A stretch of DNA of 64,000 bases from JBARKJ01 sp049801375 (GCA_049801375.1 JBARKJ010000002.1:1-64000), one strand, 5' to 3'; positions 53,191-62,311 are shown, numbered from the stretch's first letter. Notes: generated from the letters alone by a model not told the origin. Made by a program: numbers and translations.

Positions 53191-54351
53191 CTATCTACTT
53201 TCATCCCTTATCTCAGAGAGGGTTTTTTCATCGTTCTCTCTGACAAAGTTTTGCTCCCCATGGTTAAAATAATTATTAGCCAATTCTTCCTTGTTGTTAT
53301 AAATAGAGAAATAATGGTGAAGTGCAATGCTTAAATTTTTTACCCCGACATCATCTATTGGTAGTTTTTTAATTTCATCATTCAAAAATTCATTACGCTT
53401 TTCCCCCTTGTTCCATTTTATTATAGGGAATTTTATTTCTGTACTTCCGGGTATTTCTTTAAGTTCTAAAATGAAAGAGTGACTACGCCCCCTTCCATTA
53501 ATAACCTTGCACCTTACCTCTTTATGGTCATTTCCTTTAACATCCCTAAAATAAAAAACTTGCTCTTCTTTTAAAATCCCTCTATTAAAAAGATCGACGG
53601 GGTCAACTCTTGAGAGTGTAGCAGCCTCTGCCTTGCTACCCAATACGTTTTCAGAATAAATTATTATTTCATCGCTTCTCCTGAATCTCAAAAGTTGTTG
53701 CAATTTTATTTTCCCAAAAAGCTTTTGAGCTGTATACATAATATCTAATAGAGTAAAACCTTCATTTTTTATTCCGGTTTTTATTAGTCCTTGTCCAAGA
53801 GCCTGAAAATCAGGATTGCTCCCTTTAGTAATGATATCTTTAAAGTGAGTTCGAGTGAATAAATCAAAGGATGGGGCGACCAAACTTCCACAAATCGAGA
53901 AAGTACCGTTGGAGTCTTTAAATTCTATATCCCTGTGCCGGTTTTTTTTAATTGCTTTTTTTAGTTCGCTCTTAATATTTTCCTGAATATTATTCTTGTT
54001 ATTATTAATTATTGATAAATAATCAAATAATTGTTCAAAACCATTAGAATAAGTTGCTTCCAATTTTTTTAGTTCAATTACCCATATTTCTATATTTTCC
54101 AAAGAAAGCTTACCATTTTCAATTTCTGATTCTTCTAATAAGCGACATAAAATTAAATCCGCTCTGCCAGATTGCTTATTAGCCAAAGATGATTGCGGAA
54201 GTGCTTTTTCTTCTCCTATTGGGAAAATAATATCTTTTTCATTAAAAAGAAGTGTCGAATTAGAGAAGAGATAATCACGCATTGAATCTTCCGAGGAAAA
54301 TTCATCAAGAATAAAATTATTCGACCATCTATGATAATCAATCTTTGACAT
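53191..54351 (-). CDS. AT-rich PD-(D/E)XK nuclease-like protein
   Basis: ATG 54351 with AAGGAG upstream gives 386 aa. The catalytic pattern is RADLILCRL...IEIWVIELKK (D...E-x-K with a 25-residue spacing) near residues 65-95. Behind it is a mixed region and a C-terminal ~120 residues with a beta strand pair (CKVINGRGRSHSFILELKE). Base composition is far lower in GC than neighbours, a sign of separate transfer. It resembles stand-alone defence nucleases broadly, but I cannot place it in a named family. Confidence 0.75.
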   Translation of the reverse strand: MSKIDYHRWSNNFILDEFSSEDSMRDYLFSNSTLLFNEKDIIFPIGEEKALPQSSLANKQSGRADLILCRLLEESEIENGKLSLENIEIWVIELKKLEATYSNGFEQLFDYLSIINNNKNNIQENIKSELKKAIKKNRHRDIEFKDSNGTFSICGSLVAPSFDLFTRTHFKDIITKGSNPDFQALGQGLIKTGIKNEGFTLLDIMYTAQKLFGKIKLQQLLRFRRSDEIIIYSENVLGSKAEAATLSRVDPVDLFNRGILKEEQVFYFRDVKGNDHKEVRCKVINGRGRSHSFILELKEIPGSTEIKFPIIKWNKGEKRNEFLNDEIKKLPIDDVGVKNLSIALHHYFSIYNNKEELANNYFNHGEQNFVRENDEKTLSEIRDESR

Positions 54352-54443
54352 AAACGCTCTCCTTTTTAATGTAATTTCAACAAATATAACAACCGAAAAT
54401 GCCGAAAGCAAGTTTTTTAGAGGATTTTTTTAATGAAAGTGAG

Positions 54444-54884
54444 TTATTTCATGCGATGCCGGTAGTGCGAGTCCGTTGCCAGCCTTACCTTCTGCCCCTC
54501 TAAATTCAATTCCTCCTTTATTTCTGAAACTATATTCTCTCTATCAATCAATATCTTATCGAGATAAATTATAAATTCCTCTTTCTTTTTATCGTAAACG
54601 ACTCTGCCCCTTGGGTAGTAATCGTATTCGAGGTCCTTCACTTCGAGTAGACCTCGATGACGGACCAAAAGCTTGACTATCATATCCCAATATTGTGAGT
54701 GGCCGGTCGGATGATTAACGAAATCACCATAGGGCTCGCCCATAGACATCGGCGTGCCGTCAATGAAAAGTTCATTTTTTATAAAATAGATAATCCCGAC
54801 CTGAGGCTCCTTCGCCTCACGGAGTTTCTTCATCTTTTCTTGCCGTTCATGAAGCTCTTTTAAGTATTTCTTTATATCGTCCAT
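54444..54884 (-). CDS. Unknown-family protein with YPRGRVVY motif, paralogue 2
   Basis: The 146-aa protein has an N-terminal coiled helix (YLKELHERQEKMKKLREAKE) absent from paralogue 1, then the shared core VGIIYFIKNEL, GTPMSMGEPYGDF, QYWDMIV, DYYPRGRVVYDKKKEEF and ATDSHY. Identical motif order shows common ancestry with 50619-51011. It starts 12 nt after the endonuclease III-like gene, so the two are co-transcribed. Function unknown. Confidence 0.75.
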   Translation of the reverse strand: MDDIKKYLKELHERQEKMKKLREAKEPQVGIIYFIKNELFIDGTPMSMGEPYGDFVNHPTGHSQYWDMIVKLLVRHRGLLEVKDLEYDYYPRGRVVYDKKKEEFIIYLDKILIDRENIVSEIKEELNLEGQKVRLATDSHYRHRMK

Positions 54885-54896
54885 TTCTAAGGGCCG

Positions 54897-55631
54897 TCAA
54901 TTGGAATGAGTTGACGGGCAACAATCATTCACATTGCACTCAGAGCATTTCGGGTTGTTAGGTCGACACCAGTTGTGCCCTATCTCCCAGCTTGGAAAAT
55001 CCAAGAGCCCCGGAAACTCGGGGCATAGAGACCTCGCGCGATAAATTATTTGGTCGTTATTCGCGTCTTTTCCAACGAGTCCAAGTCGCTGAAATACCCG
55101 TTTTACATGTACATCTACCGATATATCGATGGAATAGTAATCGCTCAAGCGAACCTTGAAATGCCGAACAAGTATATTTGCGGCCATAGTAGCTATTTTC
55201 GGACCAACCCCATCGAATTGGAGAAAACGGTAAACTACTTCGGCACTTGACGGAGCGTTCGACCAAATTCTGGACGCGTCCCCTTCGTATTCACTTCTTA
55301 TACGCTTGATTGCCAAGAAGTATGCCTTAGCAACATCGGCGCAAAAGCGATGTTCGCCTTGCATAATTCCCGCTACTTTCTCTTGGGTCAAGGCCTCAAG
55401 ACGCGCAAAATCGAACGATCCAAGTTTGTCTTTCAGACGGGACGGAATCTTCCACGCACGTTCCGCATTTATCTGGCGGTCGGCTATACAACCTAAGACA
55501 AAGGCATGTGGGTAATGTTCTATATCGTTAACAAGATTAATGTCGTCGAAAGCGACTTTGGCTTTTTCAGGTTCAGTTGCGATAAGCCTTTGCCCTCTTT
55601 CGACCAATCTTTTCTTGATTTCATTTGCCAT
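54897..55631 (-). CDS. Endonuclease III-like HhH-GPD DNA glycosylase
   Basis: ATG 55631 lies eight bases after AAGGAG. The 244-aa protein has the helix-hairpin-helix FDGVGPKIATMAANIL (with the catalytic-type Lys), SVDVHVKRV with the essential Asp, and a C-terminal [4Fe-4S] loop CRPNNPKCSECNVNDCC (C-x6-C-x2-C-x5-C). It should excise damaged or modified bases. The N-terminal ~60 residues and the divergence from housekeeping Nth suggest a specialised paralogue, possibly acting on modified phage DNA. Neighbours are nucleases on the same strand. Confidence 0.9.
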   Translation of the reverse strand: MANEIKKRLVERGQRLIATEPEKAKVAFDDINLVNDIEHYPHAFVLGCIADRQINAERAWKIPSRLKDKLGSFDFARLEALTQEKVAGIMQGEHRFCADVAKAYFLAIKRIRSEYEGDASRIWSNAPSSAEVVYRFLQFDGVGPKIATMAANILVRHFKVRLSDYYSIDISVDVHVKRVFQRLGLVGKDANNDQIIYRARSLCPEFPGLLDFPSWEIGHNWCRPNNPKCSECNVNDCCPSTHSN

Positions 55632-55659
55632 GCTCAATACTCCTTATCCGCAAATATCT

Positions 55660-56652
55660 TCATCTTTTGCTCCTCACTTTTCCATTCGTAGTCCAGAATC
55701 TTAAGATTGCATCGGCATGTTCGTTATTAATAATAGGTCTGGTGCGTGGGCTTTCTTTATCCAGCATAGGTTCGTAATTTTTGATCTGTCGGCGAAATTT
55801 CGACAAAGATATTTCCTCGCCGGAGTTAGGAGATTCAAGCATCAAAAGGTGACGCATTGTTCCTGTGTATGATAAATAAGAATCATGTCCAAGGACCTGT
55901 GACGGGGCTTTTATATAACGACGTCCGCTATCTTTAATACACTCAATTACCCAATCCCCCACCATGATATTATCCATGAACTTTGGTTTTCTATGATATA
56001 GAATCCGACTGACACTCGTTTTATCTGGATTTTTTAATTTATGCTCTGTTTTGCTTAATAAGTTTTCAACAATCGTTTTATCATTAGGATGAACTTCACT
56101 CAATATAAGTCCACCAATAAACCATAGCTTAGCCGACATAACGCGCCCTTTTTTACTGCCAGATTTCGTGCCCGCCAGTGATGAAAAAACGGGAGGCCGA
56201 TATATCTTTATACATTCCGCCAGATAATTATCACGCACTGGCTCCGTGCAAAGCTTTTCAAAGAATTCTTTTGCTCTGCGAATAGCTGCAGGATCCTTTG
56301 TAATTATCCCAGCCTCATCAAGTGACTTATTTGAATTGTTCGATATATTAGCGGAGCCTGCTATCAGGATATTGTCTGTAATCAGGAACTTGGCGTGCAG
56401 AGAATTTCGGGTAAAAACGTGTACTCCTCTTTTCCTCAGCTTTTTTATCTCGTTCGGGTTAGTACCCCCCTGTTTCACTGTATTAGGGCTCATGTCCACA
56501 ACGAGCTTGTCCCCTTTCTTTAATCGTAGAAGGCTAGCGCCCTCTGTCCCCATGTAAGCAAAAGCCGCACAGACTTGCTTCCCATTGCTAACATGGGTTT
56601 GCATCTCCATCCAGAGTTCATCATTGCTAATAAAGCGCTCCGTATTTTTCAT
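55660..56652 (-). CDS. Phospholipase D-superfamily nuclease
   Basis: ATG 56652 follows GGAG by seven bases. The 330-aa protein has one HKD-type motif, LHAKFLITDNILIAGSANIS, with the Gly-Ser-x-Asn that follows in PLD nucleases, around residues 95-115. One motif implies a dimeric enzyme, as in BfiI-like nucleases. The C-terminal ~170 residues have no familiar motif and could bind DNA. The gene has the same promoter-hairpin-terminator leader as the acetyltransferase at 48629, so its expression is probably attenuated. Confidence 0.85.
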   Translation of the reverse strand: MKNTERFISNDELWMEMQTHVSNGKQVCAAFAYMGTEGASLLRLKKGDKLVVDMSPNTVKQGGTNPNEIKKLRKRGVHVFTRNSLHAKFLITDNILIAGSANISNNSNKSLDEAGIITKDPAAIRRAKEFFEKLCTEPVRDNYLAECIKIYRPPVFSSLAGTKSGSKKGRVMSAKLWFIGGLILSEVHPNDKTIVENLLSKTEHKLKNPDKTSVSRILYHRKPKFMDNIMVGDWVIECIKDSGRRYIKAPSQVLGHDSYLSYTGTMRHLLMLESPNSGEEISLSKFRRQIKNYEPMLDKESPRTRPIINNEHADAILRFWTTNGKVRSKR

Positions 56653-56664
56653 AGATTTCTCCAA

Positions 56665-56810
56665 AATAAAAAGCCCATCCCGTTTCAGAGATGGGCTTTA
56701 TCCAACCTACTCAAGCCCGACCTCTAGGAAGTGCGTGCTTACTCGGTATTGCCTGCCCTAAAGTATTATAGAGGAATCCTTATATTAATCAAGAAACAAT
56801 AGAAAGCGCA
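56665..56810 (-). promoter_or_regulatory. Structured attenuator-like leader, copy B
   Basis: On the minus strand: TTGATT and TATAAT sixteen bases apart, a hairpin TAAGC...ACTTC/GAGGT...GCTTG, then a perfect 10-bp terminator AAAGCCCATC/GATGGGCTTT with a T-run, 13 nt before the start codon. A GGGCTT word upstream can pair with the 5' terminator arm (AAGCCC), a possible antiterminator. Confidence 0.8.
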
Positions 56811-56882
56811 AAAAAAATACCCTCACGATAATAAGCCTAGAAGCGCCTGCGCTGATCGCGCAAGCCGAAGCCGTTAATTATC

Positions 56883-57887
56883 TTAATTACGGCTTCCCTT
56901 CGGTCTAGGGAATGTATTAGGATCCCATATTTCGACATCGCCAATGTCGCTCAACAAGTCCTTAAGTCGCTCGTAATGATCAACCCCCATTTTACCCATC
57001 ATCTGCTTTCGGGATCCGATTATAAGAAGGTGGGGATGTTCGTCAAGAATGGGCGCTTCACTGAACTTTTCGAGAATAGCTATAGCGTTTGTCTCGTCTA
57101 ACGTCGGAAAGTCGTCAGTCAATGCAAAGCTAAGGTAGTTGGCCGCGATGGTAGCATATGACTTAAGAATGTTACTCCTCTGCGCCTTAATAAATTCACG
57201 GTAACCTCTCATTTGTTTGACCACTTCGGGTTCCTTCTCAGGATTTGATCTAACTCGGCTATCCGTCGCGGTCTTAACTTCTACAAGCTGCAAAACGGGC
57301 GCATGGTTATCCATGACAATACGTGCCATATCTATTCGGTCCGCGACAGTATCCCTTGTTTTGTTCTCCATTTCCTTTACTGTGCGTTTTCTTGAATAAG
57401 CCACTTCAAGGTCTAAAAGAAACGGATTTTCTGATTTCAGGTATTCGCTTAGAAGGTTCTTTTCTCCCTTCTTACTACTGTTTGTGCCTTTTACATATGG
57501 TCCAATGTATCTCTTGTTTGCAGGGTCGGCAAGTAGTCCTTTCATGCTAAAGCCCGTTTCTTTCTGCATGAGATCCTTCAGGCTGTTGCCCTCCTTAATC
57601 TCTTCAAGGTAGACGTTTGTTTTATGCTTCGCCGCAAAATCCGTTTTACCATTTTTGGCATACTCCTTGTGGATCTCATACGATCTTCGTTCTTTCGGAC
57701 TAAATTTAAGAACGGAGCAGCCTTTACAATAGATGTTTATGTAGTTGTCCCTGATGCATAACTGAAAATCACCGCCCTTTAGTATTTTGTCACCGTTCTT
57801 GATGAAGAGGTCGGAATTTATAAGACTATGAACGTCAGAGATATATTCTTCCGTAATGCCACGAATGAAGGGCTTTGGTTTAGACAT
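56883..57887 (-). CDS. PD-(D/E)XK nuclease-like protein
   Basis: ATG 57887 with AAGGAG upstream gives 334 aa. Motif LLDLEVAYSRKR and, further on, RIDMARI...LQLVEVKTATDSRVR give an acid-rich D...E-x-K site near residues 165-215, typical of restriction-like nucleases that take K as the last residue. Cysteines in YINIYCKGCSVLKF might bind a metal. It lies 13 nt after the metallo-beta-lactamase-fold gene and is probably co-transcribed. The family is not known to me. Confidence 0.72.
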   Translation of the reverse strand: MSKPKPFIRGITEEYISDVHSLINSDLFIKNGDKILKGGDFQLCIRDNYINIYCKGCSVLKFSPKERRSYEIHKEYAKNGKTDFAAKHKTNVYLEEIKEGNSLKDLMQKETGFSMKGLLADPANKRYIGPYVKGTNSSKKGEKNLLSEYLKSENPFLLDLEVAYSRKRTVKEMENKTRDTVADRIDMARIVMDNHAPVLQLVEVKTATDSRVRSNPEKEPEVVKQMRGYREFIKAQRSNILKSYATIAANYLSFALTDDFPTLDETNAIAILEKFSEAPILDEHPHLLIIGSRKQMMGKMGVDHYERLKDLLSDIGDVEIWDPNTFPRPKGSRN

Positions 57888-57900
57888 TAGTCTCTCCTTT

Positions 57901-59139
57901 TCAGAAATGCATGTTTTCGCCGTCATTCAGCATGACAACATTCTCAAAGTAATCGCTGTATCTTTCAGCATGTTCGGTATGTACGGGAATCAGCATCTTG
58001 GGCTTCAATGCCGCGGCAAATGTCTTAAGGTCTTCCACCGTAGCATGTCCGCTTGTATGCGCATAGATGAAATCAACCTGCGGGTCATCGCGGTAGGCTG
58101 CTATTTTTATCGAGTGGTATCCCTGATGTTCGGGCCTGTTCAGATAACCTAACCACTGTGAGTATATTACCGAAACCCGCCCATGAGTTTTCAACATTTC
58201 TATTTCCTTGGACGAAGACATCTTGCCGAAATAGAGGTAGCGCGAAGGAGATTCTATTAATTCATTGTCAAACACGCGGTGGTCAAAAGCCCTTTTTGTG
58301 AACTCTCCGAAATAACCCTTATTGGCCTTCAGTGCTTCATAATGACCTCCAATCATATATACTTTTACATTGTCCCAATCCATTACGGGGAGGCTTTTGG
58401 ATATCTTTTTCAGCCTGTCAAGCACCCATGCAGTGTATAGATCTATAACGAACGTCCTGCCTGTGCGCAAACAGGCGTTGTAGGCAGAGACTATGCGGTC
58501 GATATTCTGCGAAGACGCTAGCAAAAATGCTATTCCGTCAAAGTGCCTGATGGTATCCTCGATCTTCTTGCCTACGGACAATTCGTCGGGGAAGTCGTCA
58601 TTGGAACGGTCGAGCATCGTGCCTTCCATGATGAGAGCATCTATATTAACAGGTGGTTTGGACACCATTTTGTCAAATAGTATTGACTTTCGGCCGTGTG
58701 CCCGGAAGTCTCCGCTGTAGAATACCCGCTTCCCTTCCGCCTCAATAAGGAATGCATAGGCATCAACTGCGGAGTGATCGACAAGATACGGCGTAACCCT
58801 GAATCCACAGACATCGAACGGCTTCCACTTTTCAAAATGATGGAAGTCGTTTTTAAGAGGCTCGCGCTTAAGGAATACCCGCGTAAGCTCGATGAGGTCC
58901 TTGCCGGACTCGCCGATGTATATAGGTATGGACGGGTCGAGCGAGTCAATGAGGCCGAAGTGGTCTTGATGCGGATGGCTAACGAGCACGCTGTCAAACT
59001 GAAGTTTAGACAGGTCGATTACCGTGGAGTCCTTGCCAAGGGGCTGACCAATGTCGAGGAGGATCGAGCCACCCGAGGATGTGAGCTGTATGCAAGTCCC
59101 GCCAATTTCTTTGGTGCCACGGTGTATGGTTATATCCAC
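57901..59139 (-). CDS. Metallo-beta-lactamase-fold nuclease-like hydrolase (RNase J-like)
   Basis: The 412-aa protein has the MBL metal motif SHPHQDHFG (HxHxDH, about residues 54-62), VDHSAVDAYAF, FYSGDFRAHG (Asp ligand) and HTSGHATVEDL near the C-terminus, the pattern of beta-CASP RNases and DNA repair nucleases. GTG 59139 is the start. It heads a minus-strand run of nucleases. Role: probably a 5'-end or single-strand nuclease acting on RNA or DNA; the exact substrate is not shown. Confidence 0.88.
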   Translation of the reverse strand: MDITIHRGTKEIGGTCIQLTSSGGSILLDIGQPLGKDSTVIDLSKLQFDSVLVSHPHQDHFGLIDSLDPSIPIYIGESGKDLIELTRVFLKREPLKNDFHHFEKWKPFDVCGFRVTPYLVDHSAVDAYAFLIEAEGKRVFYSGDFRAHGRKSILFDKMVSKPPVNIDALIMEGTMLDRSNDDFPDELSVGKKIEDTIRHFDGIAFLLASSQNIDRIVSAYNACLRTGRTFVIDLYTAWVLDRLKKISKSLPVMDWDNVKVYMIGGHYEALKANKGYFGEFTKRAFDHRVFDNELIESPSRYLYFGKMSSSKEIEMLKTHGRVSVIYSQWLGYLNRPEHQGYHSIKIAAYRDDPQVDFIYAHTSGHATVEDLKTFAAALKPKMLIPVHTEHAERYSDYFENVVMLNDGENMHF

Positions 59140-59396
59140 TTTGTTAGACCTTTCGAAATTTACCTAAAGACGGCTCCAGTTCCTCGGCCTGTTCACGGCA
59201 ATTGCGGATCTTGTCCTGCTATTCTTGGCCCCATTCACTACGGCACTCGCCCGTGCCCCGAGCCTGCGATTTCCTTTGGATATTCGGCACCATACGAATA
59301 TAACGGTTCCTCATGGTAGTCTTTTCCCTACTCTATATCAATACAAGAGTTCGCAGGCCCTACAAAAAATCCCGCCAATGATCCCAAATGCCACCA

Positions 59397-59776
59397 ACTC
59401 TCAGCCGTTAGCCCATCCATGCCATGTCCCAAAATAATTAATATTCATAAAAACATTCCCTTGACCTCCCCGCTATTGTAGATAAGCAGGCCCGCTATTT
59501 AACAAGGGTCTAGCCTGCATTCAACAGGAGGATAAGATGAACAAAATGAAACGGAAAGTGTTGATCAAGACCGCGCTGCTTAAACGGGGGCTGACGCAGA
59601 TGCAGGTGGCTCACGCGCTTGGCGTCTCAGAGAGTCTGATCTCGAAGGTAATCAACGGCCACTTGGACCCCAAGCCCGACGTACGCAAGGGGCTTGCGGA
59701 CCTGTTAGGAGTGAAAGAGGAGAGCCTGTTCGGCCCGTGTGGGGAATGCTCGGGCAATTGTAACTGCGGGGAGTAA
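59397..59776. repeat. ~380-bp duplicated XRE cassette, copy 2
   Basis: Partner of 50138-50517, direct orientation. Recombination between the copies would delete the ~9.3-kb segment that lies between them. Confidence 0.95.
59537..59776 (+). CDS. Small XRE regulator with Cys-rich tail, copy 2
   Basis: The 79-aa paralogue of 50278-50517, with the same helix-turn-helix (LTQMQVAHALGVSESLISKV) and tail GPCGECSGNCNCGE, in which the four cysteines are retained but Gly residues become Glu and Asn. AGGAGG precedes the ATG. The leader keeps TTGACC, the CCGCTATTGTAGATAAGCAGG word and a GCAGGC/GCCTGC inverted repeat. Both copies look intact. Confidence 0.9.
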   Translation: MNKMKRKVLIKTALLKRGLTQMQVAHALGVSESLISKVINGHLDPKPDVRKGLADLLGVKEESLFGPCGECSGNCNCGE

Positions 59777-59859
59777 TTAGCGGGCGGGAGTGGCCGCGTT
59801 CTTTTTATTGTCACTCCTGCCTCGCTAAAACCTACCGCCGACGAGAATTGACGTTTTTT

Positions 59860-59997
59860 TCAGTCCCAATGTTCGCCCTTATAATATAAATCAGGGTCTT
59901 CGATTCCGTTGCGCTCAAGATACCGCTCCTCGTCTTCCCTCACCATCCTGTCAAACTTTTCCTTCTCCTCAATTTCATCCTTTTCCTTGTCCCTGCT
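59860..59997 (-). pseudogene. Small charged protein fragment
   Basis: The minus strand from just after a TAG at 60000 to TGA 59860 encodes a highly charged helix (EKEKFDRMVREDEERYLERN) ending in DLYYKGEHWD. The only in-frame ATG (59946) gives 28 residues. It resembles the end of a coding gene rather than noise, but no start or family is clear. Confidence 0.4.
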
Positions 59998-60040
59998 CTA
60001 TCGTCCCATCGGAATTTAATGCCCTATATACTCCATGGAG

Positions 60041-62311
60041 CTACCTAGCCAGCGGAACCCATGGAGTACCGGCTAAAAAATCCTGCGCACCTTTATATTG
60101 CGAAATTTTGTTTTCAAGTGCTTCACGAGAATTCTCCCCTTTAATAATATTCTCTAAGTTGGCTAGGTTTTGTGTGAATTTATCTTCGACATTCCTTGCT
60201 CCCATTTGGAAAGCGACCTCTGTGGCTTGCCAGAACCCCGCGATGCCGTCATTCAATGTTTCCTTCACTTTATTAGTTTTAAATGCATCAATAGTTTTCC
60301 TTGCCAGTCTCTTCTGCCAAGAGTCTCCAAAGATAGCCCATATCAGCGCGCCCACTGCTAGCGCGATAGCGATGCCAGCAGTGACAGGCCCTCCTATTGC
60401 TGCGAGAAATGAAACCATCGCTGCGCCTCCGCCGACGCTAATACCAATTGCAGCGAGCCAACCGGTAAGCTTTGCTGCAAGTATGTAGCCACCCAAATTA
60501 CCCATAGTTGAAACCCACCAAGCAAGTGCACCTATTGTCCCCAAGCCTGTCAACCCCCCAAGGAAAGCTCCCTTGGCATCGAAGGGTATCGTCAGATACG
60601 GCTTTTTGAGGTCGGTTGTCATAGGCGAAAGTGATATGTCGTATATCTGAAGGAATTTGTCTATCTTGTCCTTCAATAAGTTTGCCGATGCCTCGCCGAC
60701 CCTCCCGAGGCGCCCTTGCATTTGGTCGAGAAGATATGTCCCCAAATAACGCTGGGCGTCATCCTTTTTCTCGTATTTAGCACGAATAAGATCTTCTAGT
60801 TTAGCAACCTCCATATGTTCCCCATATACGCGGTCTAGCTCATTAAGGTGCTCGGCCTTATAAGATTGAATGCTCCTTATTATTTCCGACTTTCCTTTTG
60901 TCACCCGCTCCTTGCGCGCAGGTTCATTCTTTATAAGTTCATCATACGCTCTTTCGGCGTTAGCTAAATCATCGATCATAGACTGATATTGTTCAATGTG
61001 CGCAGAGAGATCGGCATTGGCATTGACCTTGAACTCTGCGACTATGCGGTCCAAATTGCCGTACATAGCATGGGGCAAAATCTCTGCGAGGAAGTTATTA
61101 ATTCTTGATTCCAGATATTCTCTGCGCTGAGGAAGCTCCGCATAATAGGTAAACATTCGGGTTCGAATAATATTTGCATCAATCGTTATACCGCGCGCTT
61201 CCGATAAAGTTTCCCATGTTTTAGAGAGTGTGTCATAAAGCCGCTTAGAAGCTGTATCGAGAATTTCTGTTAATTGGCTCTCTGTTTTGTCACGGTTGGC
61301 ATGTGTAGCCACTATGAAAAGGTTCCCAAGTGGCGGGAAGCCTTCAATAGACCCCTCAAAGCTGGGTAGCCGAGAAAGTTCATATTGCATCCGAGCAAAA
61401 TCTTCGGCGTCAAGAAATCCTGTTGAGTTAGAAGTGTATATGACAATGTCGGCAACTTTGCCTCCTTCTCGCGCCCTCTCGACGTCTTCTTCTTTGCTGG
61501 CTCCTGAGCCGGGTAAGTCTACGATATTACATGCTTCAAGTAGAGGGCTCTCAATGTAAACTAACGCGTACTTAGCATCTTTCACTTTTTCGTGTTTCCC
61601 GCCGTGAGTTCCATACTCATTCAATGTCTCTAAATTCCCTGCGACAACCTTATAATCTTTAATTAAATTTTCACTCAATGAATCCATCTGGGTGATATCT
61701 TCGATAAAATTGAATTTTTTATTGAGAATCAGCACCTCTTCGCGTAACCAAGACGGCCTGTCGTTAATATGGCACACATATGTTATGAGTCGGGTCGCCG
61801 GCTGATGCTTATGCGGGAGATGGCCTTTTCCAAGTAATCCGTTTGCCAATCGAGATTTTCCTGAGTCAAATTTACCTGTGAAGACAATATTGGGTTTCCG
61901 GCGCAGCTCTTTTGCCAGAGTTTTCAACGTACCCACGTCAAAAATGCTTTTGTCGTAATCCTTAAAGACCTTTTCGCCACCGTCAACGTATTCTATTAAA
62001 AGGTCGCAATTACGCTTTAGCTTCTTCCATGGGGAGCCCGGGTCAATCCCGATTGGAACAGCATCGGACTTTTCCCCCATTTCGAGAGCATCTTCCCATC
62101 TAACCCCAAGGACATCCAGCCATCTAACCAGTAGCTCAAGAGGAATCGATCTGGAATTTTTCTCATAACGACTAACTTGAGATTGTTCAATTCCCAGCAG
62201 CTTACTTAGCTCCTCTTGTGTCATAGGGTCAACTTTGCTGGTTTGTTCTGTGCCCTTTTTGCCTGTCTCCCGCCTCAGCTCTGCTAGATCGATCACTTTT
62301 GAATTCTTCAT
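60041..62311 (-). CDS. XRE-dynamin-like GTPase fusion with membrane segments
   Basis: The 756-aa protein begins with an XRE helix-turn-helix (MTQEELSKLLGIEQSQVSRY, residues ~30-50), then a dynamin-like GTPase: P-loop GKFDSGKS (146-153), Thr in QPATRL, switch DLPGSG (about 265-270) and IVATHANRD as the base-recognition region, long coiled-coil arms, and three or four hydrophobic segments (about 575-655) that may insert in membranes. DNA-binding and membrane-remodelling GTPase parts in one chain are unusual. Dynamin-like proteins occur in anti-phage defence, and the XRE part could autoregulate expression. The gene stands alone on the minus strand before lexA. Confidence 0.85.
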   Translation of the reverse strand: MKNSKVIDLAELRRETGKKGTEQTSKVDPMTQEELSKLLGIEQSQVSRYEKNSRSIPLELLVRWLDVLGVRWEDALEMGEKSDAVPIGIDPGSPWKKLKRNCDLLIEYVDGGEKVFKDYDKSIFDVGTLKTLAKELRRKPNIVFTGKFDSGKSRLANGLLGKGHLPHKHQPATRLITYVCHINDRPSWLREEVLILNKKFNFIEDITQMDSLSENLIKDYKVVAGNLETLNEYGTHGGKHEKVKDAKYALVYIESPLLEACNIVDLPGSGASKEEDVERAREGGKVADIVIYTSNSTGFLDAEDFARMQYELSRLPSFEGSIEGFPPLGNLFIVATHANRDKTESQLTEILDTASKRLYDTLSKTWETLSEARGITIDANIIRTRMFTYYAELPQRREYLESRINNFLAEILPHAMYGNLDRIVAEFKVNANADLSAHIEQYQSMIDDLANAERAYDELIKNEPARKERVTKGKSEIIRSIQSYKAEHLNELDRVYGEHMEVAKLEDLIRAKYEKKDDAQRYLGTYLLDQMQGRLGRVGEASANLLKDKIDKFLQIYDISLSPMTTDLKKPYLTIPFDAKGAFLGGLTGLGTIGALAWWVSTMGNLGGYILAAKLTGWLAAIGISVGGGAAMVSFLAAIGGPVTAGIAIALAVGALIWAIFGDSWQKRLARKTIDAFKTNKVKETLNDGIAGFWQATEVAFQMGARNVEDKFTQNLANLENIIKGENSREALENKISQYKGAQDFLAGTPWVPLAR

